A stretch of DNA of 64,000 nt from Hymenolepis diminuta. Lineage: Eukaryota; Platyhelminthes; Cestoda; Cyclophyllidea; Hymenolepididae. Positions within the stretch are counted from its first letter, which is position 1, and each line of letters begins with the position of its first letter. Of this stretch, positions 12,196-27,100 are shown in pieces. The translations under genes were made by a program, and so were the position numbers. Below the pieces are notes generated by a model that had not been told where the DNA came from, ran no database searches, and worked only from the letters and a program-made list of their open reading frames with translations. The DNA is taken from the NCBI GenBank assembly GCA_900708905.1, contig CAADRB010000058.1, positions 1,218,711-1,282,710 of the forward strand, read 5' to 3'.

Positions 12196-15100
12196 CTGAA
12201 AAGAAAGAAAACCCAAGTAAATTTGGATTGTGAATCTTACTATAAGGTATTTCATTAAAATCTGTCATTTGATTAAGGTCAGATGATAATGAGTGAGACA
12301 CAAACTTTTATTGGATTCTCTTCAATGTGTTTCACTGGTACAGGGAGAGGAGTTGAAAACACAACGCTAGGATAACTTGGTGCAGATCCTAGTAGACTAG
12401 TATCGAAGTCTCGACTAGAATTGGCGGTACCTTCATCGTGTAGTACACCATTCGTTCGTATTGGAGAAAGTGAAGACTGTACTGGATCATCTGAAATCAG
12501 GAAGGAAATAATTAAAGATTGGGAGAGAATAACCATGTCAAAAACACTGTTTAAGATGAATAATATCAGTGTTTCATAACAACGTTTGGCGTAAAAAATA
12601 AGCATATTTTTTCTGGCATCATTAGAGGTCACTTTGAATGAATTTTAGTGGGCTCCGTTATATTTAAAACACCGCTGCTAGTATCATTAATATGGTATGA
12701 CCAACCATCCATTCAACTGGTCAGTTAGCTATGAACATCAAAGACATTAATTCAATCTCATGAGTTAGATTATTTAGATACTTCAGCACCGCATAGGGTA
12801 GCCATGCTGAAATTTGATGTTTGGAGTTATATCTGTTAAAAAGAAAACATTCTAAATCCATTATTCAAAGATGCACAAATAAAGGACTTTAAATGTATTA
12901 GCAAATATAAAAATCACGTTCCAATGGCTTAATGGTTTTCGGAAATCACTCGCAACAGTCAGTTGCCGTAAACAAAGTAAATAGTAAAGAAATAATAAAA
13001 TCTGTGTCACCTAAACTCTCCATACCATAAGAATTATGAATTAAATGACAATGATAACTGTTTAATGGAAATTCCAGGAACATAAATCCATGAGGAAACA
13101 CCAAAACAAATTGCCATAAATATCTGAATGGTGCATAAAAGTTTAAAAATAAAAGACTAATTTCTAAACAACTATATTTGGTCAACGTAATTATGTTATG
13201 ATTAAATAACTGAATGGAATTATAATTTTTGTTATCGCACTACTTACGTCCGTTAGTTTTCTCATCTGCAGCATGACCATTATGAGGTGCATCGAGTCTC
13301 GGAGACGAAAAGCAATGGGATGCAGGGATGCTAGAAGTCTTTGATGACCCCAACGAAAGTTGACCAGCAGTGTAACCGGGTCTGAGTCCCGTCGAGTTAC
13401 CTAAGGCACCACACAGAAAGATCCAATAAATACCCTGAACCGAAATGGAGTATGGCTAAATATAAATACCATGCCGATAACAAGGTGGGAACATAATGCA
13501 AATGTGTTAGAGAGGAGGTGAGGGGAGAACGCACAGATGATGATTTGTAACTTCTTGCTACTGAATATTAGTAAGTAACTCGTAATTATTTTGTCATCAT
13601 GCGGGCCACCACACACTTACACCTGATCGTACGTCGAAAGCTGTGGGCTGAATCTGCAAGAGAGGTGTGTTGTAAAGGAAAGATTAACTGCTTGGTGATA
13701 AGAGAAGCACCACTAACACCGTCCATAGCCAACGCGGTTAGCACTTTCACAATGTGTACTTTCATCATGCAACAACAGACAAGCGAAAACTACGGATTAA
13801 TACGAGGACGAGACCAGACCAAACCAGAGTAGAATGAGGACCGTTAAATGAAGGACATGCAGCGGATTATAGAAAGAAATTGAGAGAGAAGAGGGAATAC
13901 ATTGAGTGTTTCGTCTTACGCGGGGCGGAATCCTGGCTGCGATTGTAAGCCGAAGAGTAAGAGAAATCGGTCGCAGTCCATGTTCGATTCCCAAGATTTA
14001 CGAGTTCAAGTGAATAGCCAAGTCGATGTGGACTAACAGAATTGCGTTGGCTCTCTCGAGACGGAGCTGTAGTGATAATGGGGTAGGAGTGGGGTAGGGG
14101 AAGGGACATACGATACACCGTTATTTTAATCTTTCAAAACATACTTTCTTTGATAGATACTCTAATAAAATACATGGAATGACCACAAGTTTACTGTAAA
14201 AATCAGCAATATAATGTGAGAACGGGCATCTAAGGCCTTAATTAATCACAAAATTCTACTGGAAAATAATAAGTAAACAAAGAGAAAATGATGAGGATAC
14301 AATAGTCAATATTACTTGTGAAAATGAAAATCGTAGTCAGTGCTAATCTTAAGACTCAAAAATGTATGTCTTAATTTTAACTGGAATCCAGCATATTAAT
14401 AACAGATCTCTGGATTTTATTGATGGACAAAAAAATACACTTTTGAAAATGAACCTTAATCACTGAATTACCGAGATTCTATTGAGAAGCGTCGAACTTA
14501 TATTAAACAATATGGTTGCCTTCAATTTCTGCAATTACCTCGGCATTTCTTGGAAAATATATAAACAATCACTTTTCCAAAAGCGAGATTGATCATTTTT
14601 AAACCATGTTCTAAATTAGGACGAAAAACAGTCCAATATTCCCGAAACAGAAGTTGTTAATTTGGAGTCCTCAAACTCCGACAAATAAACAAACGAGCTA
14701 TTCACTCGTTTACGCCACAGTGATGAATTTAACTGCTACCTCACAATTGTCTCATACTCGTTATGAAACTAGCTGTGAAATAACTATTATTAATAGGAAT
14801 TCTAATGATATTTTTATAATATTGGATTGGACACGACTATTAATGCCATCTCTAATTAAACCATCACTCCAATATTATAAACAGTGCAGCAATAAAATCT
14901 TATCATGTGACATATGCGTGTGGTCAAATGATGTAACCACGTCATATCGAATAGTTTAAATACACGTTTCATATTCATATTAGTTCTATTTTGTTCCCCA
15001 TAAAATTGTTTCGTTAATAAATAGCATTAAGATCCAACAAACAGCCTATTAAATATTAAATCCACTTAGTGTGAAAGTCGCATCAAGGAAACGACATGGA

Positions 15101-18100
15101 AAGACAGATGCATAGTATTCGAAGAAGCTCGAGTTTTTATTTTATCTGAAAGACGTTCAAACCTTGAGATACCTGAAAGCACCTCATTCGGTCGGAGCAT
15201 AGTTTTGACAGTGATTGAGTAATAATTGTACTAAATGTCGATATTAAAGAATGAAGGTTAGAATTTATGTTCGTATATTCTTATTTTCATTTTTCATAGG
15301 CTAGTTCAATATAAAAAGAAAGTGAACATCCAAATTTAATAAACTGGGAGGTGGCGCTACTCCCATCTTTAGAGTTACAGCGTTAATATAGACTAGCTTG
15401 ATGGGCAGTCAAAACAAATATGCTTAGCTCGTACAACTCATGTTACACAGCTTAACGTTAAAATGACGTTAAAAAAAATAAAATATAACATCTCCTCTAC
15501 GTGCGAACAACTTATAAGTCCCTCGAGCATATCAACTCCAATTGCAAGAGAGAGATACAATGATAATACTTAAGATTCGACGAGGGCTAAAATAAAACGA
15601 GCGGAAACAATACTATGCAGTAGGTGTATGTTAATAAGTAATCGCAACCTCACATAACAGCATAACATTTTTATTAGCACGGTGTTAATTAGAGACATAT
15701 TACTGTTTCGCAACATTACATATTCATCAGAGGGTATCTAATTAATCTCCTTAATCAATATACACATATATTTTCAGATACCTCAAAAATACACTTTACA
15801 AAACTTATCAAAGTCGAAACACGAATTTAAGATTCGCTAAAACAGGAAATCTTCGTTTTCTCATAGGATACAGAAGAATTCATTTTTAATTTGAAAATAC
15901 TTTAGATTTAAGTCATTTTAGTCTAGTAATACCAGGTAAATCTTATAAATAAAACTAATGAAAGGCTGTAGTCGATTAATAAAACCTAACACCATTGAAT
16001 AATTAGCTCATTTTAGGAGAAACATTTATTGAAATGACGTGGTCAATTACTCAATTTACTCGAGTGGTCAATAAAAGCTGCATATCGCGGACATGTGAAA
16101 TATACCTAATATGAAAAGTGAATAGTCTAATGCATCGAACCTCAATTAGAGAAAAACTGTTGATGCTTTGTCCTAAGTGTCAACTTTTACACGATCCTTC
16201 TTCCCGTTAAATTTTTTAATTGACTGTTTAAATGTTTCTTAATCCAAAAACATTTGATCTCATTCGTCCAATTAATCACGGTTTGGGTCTTATGCATTGA
16301 AAGGTGAATTAGATCAAAACATATATACTGGAAGAATTTTTTCAAATCAAGAGGCTTTTAATCAGTCTATATTCAAACACTATAAAAAACACCGGCGAAG
16401 GAACTGAAAGATTAAAGTTTCCGAAGAGAATGGGAGAAATTTAACTGATGGCACCCCTCAGAATTTGGTGTCTTCGTACAGGGTAAAGAGATAAAAGTCC
16501 AAGCCCTCAAAATGGAAAAAAGAACTTCAGAATACATCAAATTGATTATAACAAGAGACGAAAAATTAGTTATACAATCAGAAGAACCCAGTGATTGAGT
16601 CATATGCCATTCCCCAGATGGAAGATTTCCAAAATGCCAAAGTAATTCCGATCTGACGAAAACACAGCATGGATACATGGATATATTTTATACGGACTAA
16701 AGAAATTAACATTTAGCAATTCATTAAACAAATTCAAAATCTGAAAATTCCCCAACTGACAAAAACGGTAACTGTACTGACAGATAACATATGATGATAA
16801 CCCATATTCCCTTCTAATAAATGAGAACCAATATATAATTAATGGTTTTCTGTTCATTTAGCTAATAAAGGAGTAGTGTGGAGTACAGCCACGGCGTATA
16901 TTTAATATGACCAACTTACAGGCAAAGTTGTGAGTGGTATATCGCATCTTGTATGGCGGCTTGACTTTGGCGTTGGGACTACGAGAAGCCGAAACTGGAT
17001 CAAAAAGTTGGTGCAGCGTTTGGGCTTTTCTTCGACGTGCTCGCTCCTCCTCAATCATTATGGCCTTCAGGGAAAAAAGAGGAAACTGATAAATACTAAT
17101 GTCCTGTGTGTACATCAGCGACTTATACTGTAACAAAACACGCTCTTAAAAAATTAGAAAAAGCAATACGAAGGAGAATCATGCTACTCATTTTCATATC
17201 AGTATATCGTAGTTTGGTGAAGTTTGAATTTGAGAGAAACTGCTTCAATGTTTACTATTTTGACTTTCAACGTCATATCGAAATTACGTATTTATCGACC
17301 AATATCATTTAAATAGCTGCTAGATATGTTCTACCTTTACGTATATTATTTAAAATAGTATCTCTGCCGGAAGTATCATACCTTCACATGGACGGTCATG
17401 TTAAGACATCTTCTGTCCTGTTTGCAGTAAGTTGATACTGATATATGGTTGTAACTATAAATATGAGGATGATATTAATAATAAATACTAGGTAATGCTT
17501 GGAAAAGATTACTTCAAGGAACTCCCACAAGGTTTCATTAAGACCTAAACATTACAACATTATCTAAAAATACAAAAAGAGTAGAAAAAACGATACATTA
17601 CAAGCGTATATTTTCTACCCGTTTCCAAAAAATTGGAGCTGATTTGGAAATTGTAGATTTAAGAAAAAAGGAAATTTTTTATTATTATCACTTCATTCCA
17701 ACCAAACTGAACAATCCCAAATACCGCAAATTATGAAGAGAAAGAGGAACAGACTGCAACCCGACCTATAGAAACATCTTGGATTTTAGGACCATAATCT
17801 CTAAATTTCACGCCCTCTTTCAGTGCGTAAATGCTATATTGAAAGGTATACACACCTCCGTTCCAATCGCATCTTTGATATGGCATGTTGATCAAATAAG
17901 TAAAATACTAGAAACAAAAAGGAAAGATTAGTACACTTCAAAAGATTAAATGGTTAAGAAAATTTTTCAAGTTGTAGACAACGCTAATGTATATGAGGAA
18001 AAGAGGAGCATGATGGGTGACTGATTAATGAATACAAGAATTTAATTACATTTTAACGATTGATTTCATTCCGATGAATTATCTTAGTGAAGATACTTCT

Positions 18101-21100
18101 GACCGATAACATAGGCTAGGGCTTGATTTAAACCAAACTATTTGTCTATCAAAATTTGTTTATACCTTGATAACAAATTTTTGGCATTTTGTTAAGCATC
18201 AGCATGTATCAGAATCTAGGCGACAATAACAAGATATAACGGACTTGGATTTAATTGAAAATAGGTGTGAATAACAATTTATATATACATATATATTGTG
18301 CAGTGAATTATTTAAAAATACGGTGATTAAAAACAATTCAGAATCGTTAATCAAAACAAGATAAATGACTTAGATGGGAATGAGGTTAAGAATTGCACTT
18401 TCAGCTAACTCAAATGAAAGCACAAATAAGGGGAGAGACGCTTCTGTAAAAAATCAATGCATATGATTGAATGATGAAGAAGGTAGTTAAAAGAACACAA
18501 TCACTTTTAAATTATTCGTGTCTCAAATGTGAAATTGAATTAAGGCAAAATGGCTTTTCTACTGCATTTACCTACTCAGTCAGTAATTAACTGATTTTAC
18601 GGGGTAACACACAATATTTGCTGGCAAATCCAAAGGTAAAATTAAACTGAAAACTCCACATGTTCTCTAATTAATACCAAAAGCCGTGTTTAACATTTAA
18701 TTAACCATTTCGTATTCAAATCGAGCGTAATGAGTGTCAAAGACAGCTGCAAACAAATGGCACGATTCTAGATTACTAATACGACCTCTTAACTACATCT
18801 GCTATCGATTTTTTTATTACTGAATCTGTACGTGTATACGAAATCAGCCAATTTCAACAAAATCTTTTTGATTTACTGATTATAAAAAGAGAATTTAATA
18901 GAATGCATGAGCTGCGATTAAAGCTATTAAGGATATTTAAATAACCAAAATATAGATAAGAAACCGCCTAGCCCCATTTTCGACAAAATTTACAGAAAAT
19001 GCAGGAGAATAGCTAGACATACTTATGAATTACAAAATATGTTTTTTTAACCAATTAGGAGCGTCACATTTGATCGCAAACTAACAGGACTGCTTCAAGG
19101 GAGATGTTAATTAAAACATTGCTCCTAAAAAGGAAATTTTTGTCAAATGTTGAAAACCCGTAAGTTCAGAACATAATAACTTCTATTTGAAAAAGAAAAC
19201 AATTCAACTATTTTTCTTGCCCCCTTATAAAATGACTATATGTAGAAAAGTGGAGATGATGAGAGAAAATTATCAGGGAGCACCATCATCTGAAAAGTGA
19301 AGGATTATTTACATAGAAAGTTCATGAAAGAATTCGATTGCGCCATTGACGCAAGAAACAATGCCATTTCTCTGGTGCATTCTCTAAGAGACCAATTGTA
19401 TCCAACACTTGCACAGCCATCGACTGTTTCATTTGCAAACTCCCTTTCCTAGTATACCTTGTGATCTTTCAGATTTTTGGAAATTGTGGAATAGAAAAAT
19501 GACTTCCTAAAGAAAATAAGTCTCATACCAGAACTAGAAGCAGTATCACAATGCAAAAAAATATTATCGTTTATTTCTTCCGTCTTATGGAAGGATGTCA
19601 ATGAAATAAGGATGGTTGTCAAACAAAAACAGAAAGATAAACAAAAGAAAATAGCAAATGAAAAATGCACGTTCTCTATCGCTGAAATAAATTTCTCCGA
19701 ATTTGGTGTATATAAATAGAATTGGCTTGAATGAAACATAGATCAAAAACTCGGAGTTCTTATTGGACTAAGAATAAATCCATTGAGAGTCAAAGAGTAG
19801 ACGAACAAATTACTTAAATGACAAATTTTGGCCTGATTAATCCAATCACAAGCTAAATAATTGTAATAATTAAGTGTAAAATCGGTGTTACACCATTCAA
19901 AATAAACAAACACTCGTTTACAAGGAAAGGCAACAATTTTGTTATAAAAATAGAATTGTAGAGATATTATTTCCTAAGGTGCTTGGTAGTGCAGCTGTAA
20001 CAAATATATCACACGAAAGCGTAAAAAAACCATCGAAAGAAGTTTAAGCTGTATCAAAATTTTCGCCTCAAATAAAATTACCACTCATCACAATAAAAAG
20101 CAAATTTCGCACTATTAATAGAACTTAACATGACCAGAAAACGGGCGTTTTCTTGTATAACAGAACAGTAAGGCTAGCTCATGAATTTATGAAAAAAACA
20201 GTCAATCATGTGTATAGGGGGAAATCACGCAAACAAACAATATTTCCTGCATTTTGTGTAAATCAAATAGAGCAATATACAGCCGTCTGAAGAAATACTT
20301 AATCGGACGAATGGATCCACTCGTAAACTTTTACTACCTATTGAAAAAGGCTAAAGCTTATATCAAACGGTTCCGTCTAAATGTGTTTGAATGAGTAAAG
20401 ATCACGCAAACATGAAAGTGTCTTATAATCAGCCAAGAGTAGTTTATGGCTGTCTGCATATCTGGACGATATCATAGGAGTCGGCCGAATGGAGAAATTC
20501 AAGGAGCGAATTGAATTTCTAATTGAACGTATTACCCATTAGGGCTTTCATCCGAGGCCGGAGAAATGTGAGTTCTTGAAATCCATAAAACTTGTTGTCA
20601 TCCTGATCATGAAGGAATTCGAGCTGTTGTGAATATTCCACTCCCAACTGATGTCCAAACACTTCGTTCATTACTGGGATTAATTAGTTACTACGGCAAT
20701 TTTCTACCTGACTTGAATATAGTTCGTGGACCATTAAATCGTCTCCTCCAGAAAGACACTGCCTGGCACTGGTCTGCTGACTGTCAAAGTGCGTTTGAGA
20801 AGCTGAGATCCGTGCTGCAATCAGATATGCTTCTGACTCGTTATAATTCAGAAGTGCTTCGAGATACGGTGTAGGAGCAGTGATTCCACATGTTATCCCA
20901 AATGGCTCGGTAGCTGTGGTTCATGCATCTCGTTCTCCGTACAAACAGATAAAAACTACAAGCAAATTTAGAAAGAAACACTTGCTATTGAATATGCGGT
21001 AAAGGAATTCCATAAATTTGTCTATGGTCGTCCCTTTATTTCTCCGACAGACCAGAAAACTTTGTTATCAATTTTTGGACCCAAGGTCATTCCAACATAT

Positions 21101-24100
21101 TCAGCTAACCGTCTTCAGCGAAGAGCAATAGTTTTGACAGATTATGATTTCGAAATCAAATATCAGAAGACTACTGAGTTCGGACAAACTGACGAACTAC
21201 CACGGTCAACCGCAAATCAAAAAACGCCTATGAAACGGTCAGAGTCAGCATGTCCCTGGGAAAGAATGTATACTGCATTCTTGCCGACTCTATCCGGGAT
21301 ATTCTTGTCACGGTGGCGGAAAAAGAGCACATTTCAATGGAAGACTCAGTCATCAGAAAAGCCATGAAATTCGTAAAAACGAAATGACTACCTTCATTAT
21401 TAAAAGGGAACTTGCTGGATCTATTTCACCATCTTAAGGCATTATCTATTGCCGACTCCTGTTTGGCATTCAATGAGAGGATTGTCGTAGCGGCCACACT
21501 CAAGAAAAGAGTTCTCTGGAAATTTCATTCTAGTCAGTCAGGAATAAATCAAATGAAAACGTCAGTCAGAGGATACAAATACTGGCCGGGACAAAGACAG
21601 AACTACTGGTCAGAGGCAATCTCAAATGTCAAAATGCTGATAGAAGTCCTCCACGTGAAAAGCCAATGCCTTGGTCTCCAAAGAAGTCCCCATGATTTTG
21701 TCGGTGCTACCAATGGCGTTGTCTGCTTATTATTGGTGGGCTCACACTCCAAGTGGTCAGAAATAATATCGACGCCGTCAAAAAATATTACAGCGACTGT
21801 CAGTGCCTTGGCCAGTCGCAAGGTTTCCCAGAAACTCTGTGTCAGAAAGTGCAGCACAGTCCTGTTCGTCGCAGTTAGAAGAATACTGCAGACAAAGAAC
21901 TAATGATCACATCCACACGTCCCCATATCACCCACAACCAAACGGTCAGGTAGAGCGATTGAACGACATGTTCAAAAGAGCCCTGCCGAAAGCAAAAGGG
22001 GAGGGAGCGACAAAGGAAGTTATTCAAAAGTTCCAATTGACCTACAGGACGACTCCTCATCTGATCCTTGGTGGTCAAACGCCTGCAGAACTATAAATGA
22101 GAAGAATAATTCGAAAAACAATCATATTATGGTACTGAAGAACAAGACAAATGAACTAGCGAAAGTCATAGGAGATGTGTTCACTGTTGGTGGTCCCGTG
22201 TTTGCCCGTAATTTCCGAATCTGTCGCTCCTGGACGGCTGGAACTGTGATCAAAAGACGGAGAAAAATTATCTATGAAATACAAGTAAGTTTTGCTATTT
22301 GGATCAGGCATAGAAATCGATTGAGGCCATGTATTGCGGGAACTAAATCGACGCCAGCATCAACCCCAGAACTCGAGAACAAGAGGTACGCTGCTCAAGA
22401 AGGACTCATTGAAAGCCCGAAAGACTTCAGATGAATCCCCATTTGAAGTCATAAGAAGAAGGAGCAGCTTAAGAATGGTGATGTGTCAAGAAAATGAAAG
22501 TATGCAAATAATTGAATTTTCTTTCCTTGACGATAATAGAAAGTATTTCATGGTTTCTTCCCTTTTACATTGAAAATAACGTTTAATTATGAAAGTGGTC
22601 TTCCAAACTAATGAATAATCTTGTATTCTGAACCGTTTTCCGAGGAAACTGAGTATCATTCAATAGAGTTTTAGCATAGTTAAATTTGGTTTTTCCTCCT
22701 CCAACTGCTATTTTGGGATTGTTGGTCGAAATTATCTTAGCAAATTTACGGAAAATCTAATTAATGAAAAGCGGCTTTCAAACTGATTTTCAAGTGAGAT
22801 TTAGTGGTTAATTTTAACCATAAGACCGGAAGTCCAGTTTGATCAGTTATTCAAAAGTATCTTTTTAAGTGTATAAAAACCATTACTATAACCTCAATAA
22901 CCCAATCATCAAATAAGCCAGAGGGGTGAAAGGCAAGACTCACTCGGCCAATGCCTCCGGCAACGCCATCCAGTTCATTGTGACTACCAATCGAAGTGTC
23001 AATGCTGAGATCCTCCACACTTTCATCCGAACTCACTGCAAGCACTCCCTGTTCTCGCAGCCGTTGTCGACGCTCTCGCACTAAAATGCGGGAACAAAAA
23101 GATTCATTAGCATTTAAATCACAAACATATTTTAACCCAGCAATCGACACGTGTTAGGGTGACGATTAAATTATCGATGGATGATGAAAGCTATATATAA
23201 ATTCCCAAAGTTAGGTATTAGAATCCGTGTAAATTTAAGATTATAGACGGAAGAGGGAATCTTTAAAGACCCCAATAAATTAAATGACTATTACCCAATG
23301 TATACAAACCAATAGTTCCTGTTTTATGCCTTCAATGCATACACCTCCTCGTGTTTGTTTATAACTAAAATTGCTGGGTAGAATATGAACATGGACATCG
23401 ATAAACATACATAATGGGTAAATAAAATCGAATCTACATAATGTAAGCAATATCCGCTAGAACGTTCTTTTCAGAACTTTTAATAGATTACAAATGTGGG
23501 ATATTAATATAAAAAAAGTCCATAAAACTTACTCTGAAACATTTTCGTCCAACTGTGAGCAAGCTCTACTTTATTAATTACTGAAGAAGGTAGAGCAGTT
23601 TAACACTCTAACTTCTAAACGGCACAAGAACCTATCCATAGAGAAGATTCCATGTATTTCCAAGCTAGTAAAACTACTAGGCAAAATATAAGGTTAATCA
23701 GAAAAACAAAAACCTATCCGATGTCACTCAATGTCAAAGCTAAACTGGATGCAATTATCAAAACATTCATACTTTTCGTGATGTAAGCATCGAAATTAAT
23801 AAATAAATAAACAATAAAATTTACAATTTATTCTTCGTGTCCCCAAATTCTATTACTATAGGGAATTTTGAAAACTGATCACAACTCAAAAACGTTAGCA
23901 ACATACAAAAGCTTGGTATATAAAACACAGAGCACTATAAATTAGAGTAAAGGCTACGAAGTGACAACAAGAGGGNNNNNNNNNNNNNNNNNNNNNNGAA
24001 GGAGATGCAAAATATAACCGGAACTTACCTCTTCTTCTGGCATTTAATACTCCTGAAATAATCGGGATAAGTAGTCAACTATTTGGAAAACATTAAATGT

Positions 24101-27100
24101 AATAATGTAAACAACCTTAAAAATTATTAATGAATTTAATATGTTTAAAGTGAGATTTCCAATAACAAATGGGTAGAAAAGTAGTGATGATTATTAGGAA
24201 AATTTGGGAATATATGATTGAGGAAATAAAAATTTTATTTGTCGAAAAAAAAACATTCAAATAGTTTAATTTGTAATAGAAATAGCGGTAGAGCCGCAGT
24301 AATTATAGGAAAAAAAAACGAAAATGCATATTTTAAGTTTATTCGGTGCACTAAAATTTACTTTAAAGTACTATTTAATAAAAACAAATATGTAATTAAC
24401 AGAAATTCAATTAAAACCATGAAATCCTCTATTTCTTCATTAATGAAAACTAACTGTTGCTCGCTTTATTCCAAAGAGACCTGACACTGGTAAAACTTTG
24501 CGTTTAAAACCGTCGATGGAAAAAAATGTTTTTAATATCAGGATCGACTTTTTTACTCTGTGCAGTTAAGATAATACATAAATCTTACTTGATAATGAAA
24601 AAGAAATTAAGAATAGTAATATAGATGCAACAGACAATTGTATCTCCTTCATGTGTAGAATTTTATTTGCAGTTAAGTCTACCGTTAGACCTTCTGAAAA
24701 CGTAGCTTCATTGCTCCAAAAAATTCTGACACTTTTCTTCCTTCAACAGTTATATTGCTCTTTGTTCATTCCTTTCAATAAAAAATAGGAGACAGTTGAT
24801 GTCATCCAGATTGTCAAGCTTGAGCATAAGGAGTCGTTTGGAGGAGTGTTTTTTGAAACAAATTATAAGATTAACAAGGAAAGAGAATAGAAAATCAGCT
24901 ACATTAGATACTTGATAACTTAACACATAAGAAGTCTTTATTAAGAAGAGTGCATGAAAGAATAAATGTTCAAATAAGAGCTTTCAAGGTTATTACTATG
25001 AAAGGTCAAATTAAGTCGCTGTAGACAAATTTAGCCGCATCGTATATAGAAATAAATTTCTATCAATTATCAGCCCACTCTTCTCCAGTCAACCATAACC
25101 TCCTGGACTCAAACCACTTTTCTCTTCTATGTCAACTGTAGCGTAGCACAATAGGTCAGAATGTAGTATTACATTTGTGGCGAAAAGTTTGGTTTACAAC
25201 AAAAGGTTATAATAAAAAGTCATACAGTTTCTGAGCGGACAATTACCGACTTATATTACTTGATTATATCTAATGGAAAAGTGATTGCTGGATCAAAATA
25301 GATGGCGCAACGGTCAACGTGCATATCCACAATTTCAGGGGTCATCGGTGAATATTGAAGGATCAGAAAGACCAATTAGAGTGATCATAAAGGGACAAAA
25401 TGAGATATTCTCACTGGAGGAGGCTAATAATAATGCTATTGAGTCCAAAATGACTAATAGCAAACGTTTACTTCAGGAGACTTCGAATTTCTTTAAACAG
25501 CAATTGAAAAATAAATTCGTGTTTTACTTTTTTCAAATTTAGCACTATTGTAATTCAGACACTTTTAGTTCTAGAACGTATACATCTGGACAAGGTTGAA
25601 AAGTGTCGTAATTAAACGGGATCAGAATTTCAATAGATTGATTCGCTTCTAATGTTAACGAAATTCGGCAATAGACACAAGCAAGTGCCCATTTAGTATA
25701 GCGAAAGCAAAGCGGTGTTATTTTACCACCATAATTTCTGTTCCACACAAACACGGTGCATTAGAGAAAAACAATACTACTAATATGTCACCATGAAAAT
25801 AAATTTAGATCACGGAAGCAACTTCAGAAAAAAAACAGAGCAATTTTGCCCAAGTAAATATTTAGAAAAGAAAAAGATTAACTCGATTTTTCTGGCTTGA
25901 AAACAACAAAAATGTAAAGGATGCAACAAGAGAGCTTTTTTCCCCCACAAATGGATTGTCAAGGGAATTCGCCAATCACATGGAGAAGAAAACAATCAAA
26001 TCTAAACCTAAATCTACTCAATGCTTCCGAAGCCAAATGAAAGTACTTTGAAATTATACTACAGTAAAACAAGTAGGAAGACGAATTCTCTGCTTTTAAC
26101 TCGAAATAAGGAAAGCTCCTGAGATGATAAAAAATTCTAGCGAAAAGATCCAGACAGATAACCATACGGCCAGTTATTTCAACAAACGAGACTGCCTTTT
26201 TAAACCCAAATTTATATAATTATGCCATAAAGTTTTAACGAAGCACGTTATTATTTTCAAACAACTTCCAGAATCACCCAGGTATGGCATCCTTTAAAGT
26301 GAATGGAAAACAAATGGCATACTAGAAATAAACAAAGTAGATTCGTTTTTCAAAATAATTTTTTACGATGACTGAATGCCTATTTGAAGGAAATCCCGGG
26401 AAATGAATTTAAAATTCCTCCATTTATCTACAGAGAATGAAAACTCAATCTTACACCTGTAGCTTAAGTGGCTAGATGAAAAATTAAAAAAATACACGTC
26501 TCCAAACGTGTGAAGGTAAGAGTGAGGCTGCTGCTTAACTCCTAGACCTGGGCAATTTCAGATATAAGCTTTCTTCACCTATCAAACAAACAAGAAATTT
26601 GAAATCCAAGATAAATCCGAGATCGATATTCATTACAATTGTCATTCAGTCACCTTTGAAACTAAAATCAGCTGAACTCCATCATCTAATACTAGGAAGA
26701 TCTCTAGGAAAAAAGATGCTCATAAAGACTGCGGTTTTTTAGTGTTCATATTTGTTTTACCCACCATCCGCTGTAGCATTGAAAATATTTGCACTTCTAT
26801 CTAACTGAATGTATTTTTGCTGACCAAATTGATCGAACAAATGCTCGACTTACCAAGCTAAATCCTTCACAACTTTTCTGCATCGATGTTCTTTAATGAT
26901 TTTTCAGATTAAAAATTGAAATATTCAGCTTCAGAAAATAAATAAACAAAAATTATACTGATAAGGATTCATTATTAATGTTCAATCTTCAGAATTTCAG
27001 CAATATACATACTAGAAATGAAAAGGCATAAATTGTTAATACAGCCTCCATTCACAAAGGATCCTGTCATTTATAGGCATAAAACCATTCAGGCCCTTTT

